From an uncultured Pelagibacteraceae bacterium (lineage in GTDB: Bacteria; Pseudomonadota; Alphaproteobacteria; Pelagibacterales; AG-422-B15), in the NCBI GenBank assembly GCA_902527075.1, contig CABZNM010000008.1, forward strand, positions 1-26,243: a stretch of DNA of 26,243 bases, read 5' to 3'. Position 1 is the stretch's first letter; every line of letters begins with the position of its first letter. This document shows positions 17,797-25,273 of this stretch, piece by piece. Position numbers and translations under genes: made by a program. Below the pieces are notes generated by a model. That model worked only from the letters and a program-made list of their open reading frames with translations, was not told the DNA's origin and did no database searches.

Positions 17797-18422
17797 TGTC
17801 TGATATACTACGTCAAGTTGATGAAGATTTAAGAAAAGAAAAGCTCACAAGCCTTTGGAGTAGATTCAAAATATATATAATCTCTGTTACATTACTCCTT
17901 ATAACATCTGTTTCAGTTTATCAATATCTTGAAATTTCAGAATATAATGAAAAGGTATCAACTATTGAAAAATATTATAAAGCATCAAATAACGAGTCTA
18001 TAGAGGAAATTCTTAGCAAGTTAGAAACAATTGAATCAAGCAATGAATTCTCTCAAAATTTAATAGATTTAAAGATTGCAGATATTCACATATTAAAAGG
18101 CGATAATGAGTGGGGACTAGAAAAATTAGAACAAATTTTCAAAAGTAAAAATCAATCTATTTTAGGAGACTTAGCACTATATAAATATTTAATGTTAAAA
18201 ATCGATCAAGTTACTATAAATGAATTTAATAATTTAATTGAAAATTTTAATTCAAAAGAAAATAACTTTAATTACTTGTTCTCAGAATTAGTAGGGATCA
18301 AAAACATAATTGATGGACAATATTCAGAGGGTAAGATTATTTTTGAGTCACTATTAAACGATGCGAGTGTGTCAAATGAGATAAAAATTAGGGCTGAGAA
18401 ATACATAAATATCATTCATTAA
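17796..18422 (+). CDS. YfgM-like TPR inner-membrane protein
   Basis: A 208-residue protein with a short charged cytoplasmic start (DILRQVDEDLRKEKL), one membrane helix (about 28-45) and a periplasmic helical region with weak TPR-like repeats. This is the layout of YfgM, an ancillary SecYEG-translocon protein that hands substrates to periplasmic chaperones. Sequence similarity is modest; the strongest argument is position, since yfgM-bamB-der is also the order in E. coli. Its ATG overlaps the panB stop by one base and its TAA abuts the bamB ATG. Confidence 0.8.
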   Translation: MSDILRQVDEDLRKEKLTSLWSRFKIYIISVTLLLITSVSVYQYLEISEYNEKVSTIEKYYKASNNESIEEILSKLETIESSNEFSQNLIDLKIADIHILKGDNEWGLEKLEQIFKSKNQSILGDLALYKYLMLKIDQVTINEFNNLIENFNSKENNFNYLFSELVGIKNIIDGQYSEGKIIFESLLNDASVSNEIKIRAEKYINIIH

Positions 18423-19724
18423 ATGAAGAGAATTTATTTATTTTTTTTAATTTCTCTAATTGTTTCATCTTGTAACAATAAAGAAACAATAACAACAGAT
18501 GGTGCCTCAGAGTCATTTTCAGTTCTATCATACGATGCAGAAATTTTTGAGACATTATCGTTAGATAAGTCAGAAATTACAATTACAGATAATAAAGAGG
18601 TATTGTATTGGTCCAAAAATTTTCAAAATGTAAGAAACAATCCTGGTAACATAAAAACAAGTTCATCAATAAAAAATAAGAAAAAAATATTTACAGGATC
18701 AGGCAAACTAAACAACACAACAAGTCCGATATATTTTGATGAAAAATTATGTTCAGTAGACTCAGATGGTTCGTTATATTGCCTTGACACCACAAGTGAT
18801 AAATTAAATCTTAAAATTAAAATTGAGCAATCAAATTTTAATAAGATTGAAATTATAAGAGGTGGCATCGCATACTTTGATGATAAAATTATTTATGCAG
18901 ATGCTTATGGGCAAATAAAACTTTTAAGTGCTATAAGTGGTGAGTTCATTTGGTCAATACAGATAGACTTTCCTATTTTATCCTCACCATTAATATATAG
19001 AGGTTACATTTATCTTATTTCATCTGATAATAGGATTTTTGCAATAGATATTGATGATGGTTCAAATGTATGGTCATTTCAAACAACTGCAGAAAATAAA
19101 AAAAATGTAAAAACTTCTTCACCAGCAGCATATGAAAATTTAATTATTGTGCCTTTTAGTAACGGAGAGATAATAGCTTTCAAATATGACGATGGTAGAC
19201 CAATCTGGTCTGAAAATGTATCGATGGTATCTTTAGTTAGTAATTTTGATATTAAAGATATTTCAGCAAATCCTGTGATTAACGGAAGCAATGTGTACAC
19301 AATTAGCACTAATGGAAAATTAATATCAACAAATATTGTTAATGGTCAGAGAAATTGGAGCATAGATATATCAGGCTCTAGAACTCCGATTATTTCTGGG
19401 AATGTAATTTATGTATTAGATGAGGACTCACGATTAGTATGTATAAATATAAGTACAGGTGAAATTTACTGGATTAGAGAACTGGAAAAATATAGAAAAG
19501 GTAACAAAGTAAAAGATTTAAATTTATGGTTAAGTCCTTATTTGATAAATAATCTTATCTACAATATTTCATATTTTGGTGAAATAAAGATAGTTTCACC
19601 AAAAACAGGAGAAATACTTGCGACTGAAAATCTTGGCATAAAAGGAATTGTCTCACAACCGATAGTGCTTCAAGATAGAGTTTATGTAGTAGATGAAAGA
19701 TCAAATGTCTTTAGAATTGAATAA
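18423..19724 (+). CDS. bamB: Outer-membrane assembly lipoprotein BamB
   Basis: Lipoprotein of the BAM complex that inserts beta-barrel proteins into the outer membrane. The 433 residues start with a signal peptide ending in a lipobox (IVSSC), making Cys17 the lipidated residue. An unusually long, polar N-terminal linker (about 18-85) precedes repeated PQQ/WD40-like blades, each with the G-x-x-x-A/L-x-x-x-x-G-x-x-x-W pattern, for example SDNRIFAIDIDDGSNVWSF, NGEIIAFKYDDGRPIWSE and DSRLVCINISTGEIYWIRE. The final blade has YVVDERSNVFRIE before the stop. Identification is helped by yfgM upstream and der downstream. The 3' end overlaps the der start by 32 nt (or 20 nt if der begins at 19705). Confidence 0.92.
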   Translation: MKRIYLFFLISLIVSSCNNKETITTDGASESFSVLSYDAEIFETLSLDKSEITITDNKEVLYWSKNFQNVRNNPGNIKTSSSIKNKKKIFTGSGKLNNTTSPIYFDEKLCSVDSDGSLYCLDTTSDKLNLKIKIEQSNFNKIEIIRGGIAYFDDKIIYADAYGQIKLLSAISGEFIWSIQIDFPILSSPLIYRGYIYLISSDNRIFAIDIDDGSNVWSFQTTAENKKNVKTSSPAAYENLIIVPFSNGEIIAFKYDDGRPIWSENVSMVSLVSNFDIKDISANPVINGSNVYTISTNGKLISTNIVNGQRNWSIDISGSRTPIISGNVIYVLDEDSRLVCINISTGEIYWIRELEKYRKGNKVKDLNLWLSPYLINNLIYNISYFGEIKIVSPKTGEILATENLGIKGIVSQPIVLQDRVYVVDERSNVFRIE

Positions 19725-20529
19725 AATTAATCTTCTCATTTTAGGAAAACCAAATTCAGGTAAATCAACCTTGTTTAATTTTCTTTGTAAAAATGAATTA
19801 TCTCCAACCGGTGATGAATATGGGCTTACAAAAAAAAATTATTCCTCTGAATTTGAATTTGATAATTATATATTCATTATTAATGATACACCCGGATTAA
19901 GAAGAAAAAATAAAATTAGTGATAAAGATGAAGAGTACAGAAATAAAAAAACATTATCAATATTAAGAAAAGTAGATGTGGTATTACTTTTAATTGACTC
20001 AATCGAAAATATAACAAGACAAGATTTTCGATTATTAGACAATGCTATACATAAGAAAAAAATAATATTTACGATTTTTACTAAATTTGACTTAGTAGAT
20101 GATAAAAAAAACTACAAAAAAAATACTTTTAGTTATTTTAGTAATAATTTTAGTAATCATAATGAAATTAATGTTGAGTTTATATCAGTGCATAATAGAT
20201 TAAATGTTAATAAACTACTAAAGAAAATAATTGAAAAAATTAATTTGCTACCAATAAGAATACCTAAAAAAGATATTAAAAAATTTACAAATAAATTACT
20301 AAAGGAAAATAGATTTCCTAAACAAAGGGGGGTGACAATAAAATCAAAATATGTAGTGCAGACAGACCAAGCATTTCCTTCATTTAAAATTTTTTTAAAT
20401 ACAAATAAAAAAGTAAGTCAAAATTATGTCAATTTTTTTACAAATGAGTTTAGAGACTATTTTAACTTAATGGGGATTCCTTTAAATTTAACATTTATGA
20501 GATCTAAAAATCCTTACCAAATCAAGTAG
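19693..20529 (+). CDS. der: Shortened Der (EngA)-like GTPase: one G domain plus KH-like domain
   Basis: Der is the essential 50S-ribosome-assembly GTPase, normally about 440-490 residues with two tandem G domains and a KH-like domain. This protein is only 278 residues with a single G domain: G1 GKPNSGKS (18-25), G2 region GLTKKN, G3 DTPGLRRK (65-72), G4 TKFD (130-133, Thr where Asn is usual) and G5 near ISVHNRLNV. The basic RRK after G3, and the later stretches IDSIENITRQDFRLLD and NRFPKQRGVTIKSKYVVQT, match the second G domain and the KH domain (about 195-278), so the first G domain is missing. There is no room for it upstream because bamB is intact and overlaps the start. Start is the ATG at 19693 or the one at 19705. 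Confidence 0.85.
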   Translation: MKDQMSLELNKINLLILGKPNSGKSTLFNFLCKNELSPTGDEYGLTKKNYSSEFEFDNYIFIINDTPGLRRKNKISDKDEEYRNKKTLSILRKVDVVLLLIDSIENITRQDFRLLDNAIHKKKIIFTIFTKFDLVDDKKNYKKNTFSYFSNNFSNHNEINVEFISVHNRLNVNKLLKKIIEKINLLPIRIPKKDIKKFTNKLLKENRFPKQRGVTIKSKYVVQTDQAFPSFKIFLNTNKKVSQNYVNFFTNEFRDYFNLMGIPLNLTFMRSKNPYQIK

Positions 20530-21217
20530 TAATAATATCTCCACTTTGAACTGTATCATTTTGTATCGTCTTAATTATATTTTCAGCAATTTTTTCAGGC
20601 TTTAAGATTAGTTTTTTATCTTCTCCTGGCATAATATCGTTTCGAAAATCTGTATCGACTGCAGATGGACATATGCAATTTACTCTAATATTTTTGTTTT
20701 CCTCTGCATAAATTCTAACTAATTCATTTAAAGCAGTCATGATTGGTTGATAGCCGCCCCAATATTGACTCTTTAAGGCACTATACATAGAAGAAATAAG
20801 TATAAATTTACCTTTACTAGATAATTTAAGTAAGGGCAAAAACTCTTTCATTAAAGATAGATTAGCAAGATAATTAAGTTCAAAAGTTTTAATTACTTCG
20901 TCTTCATTTTGACTCCCTATTGGTGAAAGTTGATTTATTCTTCCAGCTGATGAAATCACAATATCTATTTTATTTTCTTTCTCATAAATATTTTTAGCAA
21001 GTTCTTTTATATTATTTTTCTTAGTTAGATCCATTGGAACAATTGTACAATCAGAGCCATTGTTGATAATATGATCATTTACTATTTCTAGCTTTGATAC
21101 ATCTCTGGACAAAATATAAACATGGTCTGCAATATTAGATACTTTAATAGCTGCATGCTTTCCAATTCCTGATGAAGCTCCAGTAACAAGACAAACTGTT
21201 TTATTTAAATTGTTCAC
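20522..21217 (-). CDS. Short-chain dehydrogenase/reductase with altered catalytic motif
   Basis: A 231-residue classical SDR fold starting at GTG (21217-21215), 2 nt after cvpA. The cofactor motif TGASSGIG (12-19), the SSAG turn (89-92), Asn115 and the catalytic serine region ILISS (139-143) are present. Where YxxxK is expected the sequence is YWGGYQPIMTALNELV: Tyr156 is kept but residue 160 is Met instead of Lys. Tyr145/Lys149 also form a YxxxK, but only 2-3 residues after the serine, far closer than the usual ~13. Activity is therefore doubtful. It converges with der and their coding ends overlap by 8 nt. In related genomes an SDR commonly follows cvpA-purF. Confidence 0.85.
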   Translation of the reverse strand: MNNLNKTVCLVTGASSGIGKHAAIKVSNIADHVYILSRDVSKLEIVNDHIINNGSDCTIVPMDLTKKNNIKELAKNIYEKENKIDIVISSAGRINQLSPIGSQNEDEVIKTFELNYLANLSLMKEFLPLLKLSSKGKFILISSMYSALKSQYWGGYQPIMTALNELVRIYAEENKNIRVNCICPSAVDTDFRNDIMPGEDKKLILKPEKIAENIIKTIQNDTVQSGDIITT

Positions 21218-21219
21218 AA

Positions 21220-21732
21220 TTACGATATTTGATCTAAACGTTTTGGTATATCACCTATAAAAGAAATTCCCATATTAAATAGATTTATTAATTTACTTTC
21301 TTCTATTAAGCTCGATACGTAGTCAATAGATACACTTGTGTTAACAAAGAATATTATAAGTGCAAAAATAATATAGGCTCTAATCAACCCCATAATCGCA
21401 CTTAATGAAAATCCAACTGGACCAGAAATTCTAGGTTGGATTATCGCATCTAAGACTCTAACAAGTATCGTTAAAAATATATAAGATATTATTGCTACTG
21501 AAATAAAAATTACTATATCAGATAAAGTTTGATTTTGAATATAATTATCTAATAATGGTCTTAAATGACTAAACGAATTTTTAATAATATAAATTATAAG
21601 CAGCCATTTAAGTAAATTTAGAATACTTTTAATAAAGCCATTTTTAATAGCTAGAAATAATGAAATAAAACTTGCTATAATGAAAATTATATCAAAAACA
21701 TTAAATTTTTGAAAAAGTGACAAAATTTCCAT
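21220..21732 (-). CDS. cvpA: CvpA family inner-membrane protein
   Basis: A 170-residue protein with about four membrane helices. The start NVFDIIFIIASFISLFLAI then KNGFIKSILNLLKWLLI is the CvpA pattern (D-x-x-x-x...G-x-x-RG/KG-F-x-x-x-x-x). RISGPVGFSLSAIMGLIRAYII is the conserved second half. CvpA is needed for colicin V production and envelope homeostasis in enterobacteria, but its molecular action is unclear. Position downstream of dnaB-alr agrees with alphaproteobacterial order. The gap to the upstream RND gene is 5 nt and to the SDR 2 nt. Confidence 0.88.
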   Translation of the reverse strand: MEILSLFQKFNVFDIIFIIASFISLFLAIKNGFIKSILNLLKWLLIIYIIKNSFSHLRPLLDNYIQNQTLSDIVIFISVAIISYIFLTILVRVLDAIIQPRISGPVGFSLSAIMGLIRAYIIFALIIFFVNTSVSIDYVSSLIEESKLINLFNMGISFIGDIPKRLDQIS

Positions 21733-21737
21733 ATCTT

Positions 21738-24161
21738 CTAATTATTCTTTTCAAAGCTATTCAGTAAAACAGGCAATAAAGTTAAACTACCAAGTAACGC
21801 AATCAGCATTGCAATAGCAGTAAAAACTCCAAAATAAATAGTTGGGTAAAAATTAGAAAAAACTAAGATAGAAAAACCTGCTATAATAGTTACTGAAGTA
21901 TTTCTAATTGCTTTTGCAACAGTAAAACTGCAATTTTGTATTGTCTCCTTACTTAACATTGACTTCCTGTATTCCTGATATCTGTAGACATAATGAATAC
22001 TATTGTCGACAGCGATACCAATCGTAATTGCAGCAATTGTTATTGTCATCAAATCAAGAGGAATGTTAGATAGACCCATAATTCCTAAGATGGAAATACA
22101 AGCTATTATATTTGGCATCATCGTGATAATTGCTATTTTAAGAGATCTGAAAAGATAAATGAGCATTAAAAAAATCCCAATCATTACTATTCCAAGTGAA
22201 CTTATTTGTGAGTCAAATAAGCTCTGTAACATATTATTATATAGAATAAGTACACCAACTACTGAAACCTTAAAATTATCGCTATTAAAATCTTCTTTAA
22301 TAAACTGTTCAAGTTCGCTTACAAACTCACCTCTATTCAAGTTCTCATCACTATCTATCAATCTTGCAGAAATCCTTGCCTGATTGTGCTTAATAGACAC
22401 AAAAGGACTCAATATATTTTCTTTTAAATCGTCTGGTAATTTTTTGTAGAGAACAGCTAATTCAAGTGTATCAAACTCTGTTTCATTGTTTAATTGCTCA
22501 GCTACTCTTACCACTGAAGCTAAGGATAGCACTTTTCCACTAAATGGGCTTTGATCAATACGATCATGGATATTTTTAATTAGGTTTATCTTTTCCTGAG
22601 TAAACCAATAATCAGCAGGATCATAATTTATTTGAAAATCAAGAAAATCGTCTTCAATATAATCTTCTTCAATTTCATTAAATTGAATAATTACATCAAA
22701 TGGTGTTGTGCCACCCAACTGATTATCAATTAATTTCATCCCTTGATAAATTTCTGTGCTTTCCTTGAAGTAGTCAATAAAACTATTCTCAATTTGCAAT
22801 TTCGTCAGACCATACAAACCTATTAAAAAAGTGAATAGAAATGATAAAATTACAATTAAATTATAATTCACAATATTTGCAAAAAGACCAGTATTGCTAA
22901 CTTCATGTGATTTACTTTCGTTTCTTAAATTAAAAAGTGACATAAGGTGGGGTAAAAAAGTGAAACTAATTAAATATGTGCAAATTAGTCCTAAGGACAT
23001 CATTAAGCCAAAGTCCATAACGGGCTTTATTCCGCTTGTATATAGAGTAGCAAAAGCAAACATTGTTGTAAGGGCAGAGTACAAGCATGGTTTATACATT
23101 TTTTGCAAACACAACGTTATGGATGAAAAAGTACCTAAATCAACAGTATCATTTAAAATTTGTTTATACCTAACAACAATGTGCACTGTCATTGATAGGG
23201 ATAAAATCAATATCAACATAATAAAATTAGAAGATATAACAGTAACTTTCCATTGAATGAGAGATAATAAGCCAGTCATCAATACTAAAATAAAGATACA
23301 ATTACTGATACAGACTATCATCCAACTGATACGTCTGAAGATTAAGAAAAGAACAATCAAGATGAATATAAATGCGCCTGTTCCAAAAATAAATATATCA
23401 TTTTTTACAAATGAAATTGTATCATCAGCGATCATTGGTACTCCACCGAGATGAAATTCTAATTTATAATTCTCTTCGTACTCCTTAATAATTTCTCTTA
23501 TTTGAGCAATATTTTTGCTACGATTTGAATCATTAATCATTTTTTCTTCTTCATATAATCTACTGATTAAATTTAACCCTTCCCTTTCTTGGCTGCTTAA
23601 ACTTTTTTTTAATTTTAATTGATCTCTTTGGTTAGTTAGTTTTTCAAATTTTTTGTTTCTTTTAAAATTAATTAATACACCTGTTGTTTTAGCATTTTTA
23701 CTTATTAGCAAATCTTTAAATATAGGACTATTTAATAGTTCATCTTCTGCTTCTATGAGATCTACATTTTGAGTTTCTAGTGTCGATATTTCATTTACCA
23801 GATCTGTAAGAGATTGGTTATTAATGGTAAGTAATGGAGCATCTAAAATTGACTGAACAGTGTCGACCCATGAGAGATTCTCAACATCATTGACAAAATT
23901 TCTAATAAGCTGGATATTTTCATCTTTAATAATTTTCTCTGGACTGGTAATGGTTGTAATCAGAAATTCATTTGTAGAGTATATTTCTGTTATTTCCTGA
24001 TATTTTTTTAGATCCTCATCATTTTCAAGTATAAGGGTATCAGATGATGCGTCTAATTTAAAATCTTTAGAGCTATATCCAAAAAAAAGAAAAGCAATAA
24101 TAAATATAGCTAAAGTAAGGTATTTATTTGTATCAAGAATAATTTTGTAAAAGTTTAGCAT
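21738..24161 (-). CDS. RND superfamily exporter (MMPL/HAE3, COG1033-type)
   Basis: An 807-residue inner-membrane protein with the duplicated RND layout: helix 1 (about 13-31), a periplasmic domain (about 32-245), helices 2-6 (about 250-420), a second helix 7/loop unit (about 435-640) and the final helices. The second half keeps the proton-relay-like motif TIGIAVDNSIHYVYRYQEYR; the matching position in the first half (LSLSMTVHIVVRYKQ) has no Asp. Length and motif fit the MMPL/COG1033 exporters, thought to move lipids or other hydrophobic compounds, rather than AcrB-type pumps. No fusion protein lies beside it. It occupies the place between alr and cvpA where radA is commonly found. Gaps are 3 nt to alr and 5 nt to cvpA. 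Confidence 0.88.
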   Translation of the reverse strand: MLNFYKIILDTNKYLTLAIFIIAFLFFGYSSKDFKLDASSDTLILENDEDLKKYQEITEIYSTNEFLITTITSPEKIIKDENIQLIRNFVNDVENLSWVDTVQSILDAPLLTINNQSLTDLVNEISTLETQNVDLIEAEDELLNSPIFKDLLISKNAKTTGVLINFKRNKKFEKLTNQRDQLKLKKSLSSQEREGLNLISRLYEEEKMINDSNRSKNIAQIREIIKEYEENYKLEFHLGGVPMIADDTISFVKNDIFIFGTGAFIFILIVLFLIFRRISWMIVCISNCIFILVLMTGLLSLIQWKVTVISSNFIMLILILSLSMTVHIVVRYKQILNDTVDLGTFSSITLCLQKMYKPCLYSALTTMFAFATLYTSGIKPVMDFGLMMSLGLICTYLISFTFLPHLMSLFNLRNESKSHEVSNTGLFANIVNYNLIVILSFLFTFLIGLYGLTKLQIENSFIDYFKESTEIYQGMKLIDNQLGGTTPFDVIIQFNEIEEDYIEDDFLDFQINYDPADYWFTQEKINLIKNIHDRIDQSPFSGKVLSLASVVRVAEQLNNETEFDTLELAVLYKKLPDDLKENILSPFVSIKHNQARISARLIDSDENLNRGEFVSELEQFIKEDFNSDNFKVSVVGVLILYNNMLQSLFDSQISSLGIVMIGIFLMLIYLFRSLKIAIITMMPNIIACISILGIMGLSNIPLDLMTITIAAITIGIAVDNSIHYVYRYQEYRKSMLSKETIQNCSFTVAKAIRNTSVTIIAGFSILVFSNFYPTIYFGVFTAIAMLIALLGSLTLLPVLLNSFEKNN

Positions 24162-24164
24162 TCG

Positions 24165-25271
24165 TTACTTATATTTTCTGCTATATCTCTGTCCCAAGCT
24201 AGTAAGAATTTCATACGGTATTGTTCCAATGTTCATACAGATTTGATTTATATTATTTTGATCATTTATTATCTCTATTTCATCGTTGATCTGAATATCT
24301 TCTAAGTTAAACTTCGATAAATCTAACGTAACTAAATCCATTGAAACTCTTCCAATTAAATTAATTTTCTTTTTCTTATAGTAGCATTTCATGTTATTCG
24401 AAAACAATCTGTTTAATCCGTCGGCGTAACCTAAACTTATTGATCCAATTATCATTTTTTGCTTAGCCTTATATGTTGCACCATAGCCAACTGTTGAGCC
24501 TTTTTTAATTTGTCTTATTTGAATTAGCTTTGCAGTAAGTTTAATTACGTGTTTATAGGTGGTTTTTTCCTTTTTTTGAGCATTTCCTCCATATATAGAA
24601 ATTCCAGGTCTAACCATGTCAAAATGGTAGTTTCTACCTAGTAATACACCTGCACTATTTGCTAAAGTCATTTTTATATTTTTAAAAGATTTTGATATTT
24701 CACTAAACATTTTTAACTGCTCATTATTTTTTTTACTTTTAGGGTCATCACCACATGCCAAGTGGCTCATGATGTACTTTATATTTGTTTTTTTAAGAAT
24801 ATTATTTTTATTATCAATGAGTTTTTTAGTTTCATCTTCATCAAGTCCTAGTCTAGACATGCCTGTATCAAAGTGAATGATTGCATCCATCGATTTTTTG
24901 ATTTTTGATTGATAATTTTCATATTCTTTAATCTGATTTATTGAATTTAGAACCGGGGTAAGTTTATGTTTTTTATATATTGAACATTTTCCTGAGTCTA
25001 ACCCATTTAAGATATAAATATGTACTGAATTGTTATAAGACCTCAATTCAATACCTTCCATTAAGGTTGCTACAAAAAAATCGTTACATTGATGTTTAAT
25101 CAGAGATTTAGATACTTGTTTTACTCCTAATCCATAGGCATTAGCTTTGATGGTTACAGCAACAGTACAATTTTTACTTACTTTTTTTTTAATTGTTTTA
25201 AAATTATGACAAATAGATTTTAGATCTATGTCTAGAGTTGTATTTTGATTGAATGTATTCATCTGAGACAT
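24165..25271 (-). CDS. alr: Alanine racemase
   Basis: PLP enzyme making D-alanine for peptidoglycan. The 368 residues match the family. The PLP lysine is Lys42 in IKANAYGLG. DTGMSRLGLDEDE, SHLACGDDP, LANSAGVLLG, VRPGISIYGG and VGYGATYKA (carrying the second catalytic base Tyr) follow in order, then SLGYADGLNR and GRVSMDLVTLDLS of the C-terminal barrel. The ATG at 25271 is 2 nt after the dnaB stop. The dnaB-alr pair is widely conserved in alphaproteobacteria. Confidence 0.95.
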   Translation of the reverse strand: MSQMNTFNQNTTLDIDLKSICHNFKTIKKKVSKNCTVAVTIKANAYGLGVKQVSKSLIKHQCNDFFVATLMEGIELRSYNNSVHIYILNGLDSGKCSIYKKHKLTPVLNSINQIKEYENYQSKIKKSMDAIIHFDTGMSRLGLDEDETKKLIDNKNNILKKTNIKYIMSHLACGDDPKSKKNNEQLKMFSEISKSFKNIKMTLANSAGVLLGRNYHFDMVRPGISIYGGNAQKKEKTTYKHVIKLTAKLIQIRQIKKGSTVGYGATYKAKQKMIIGSISLGYADGLNRLFSNNMKCYYKKKKINLIGRVSMDLVTLDLSKFNLEDIQINDEIEIINDQNNINQICMNIGTIPYEILTSLGQRYSRKYK

Positions 25272-25273
25272 AA

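Noticed and set aside
19600..19760. Frameshifted or broken Der first GTPase domain overlapping bamB
   Set aside because: The bamB frame is complete to its final blade and no G1-like motif appears in other frames here, so the short Der looks genuine rather than a sequencing break.
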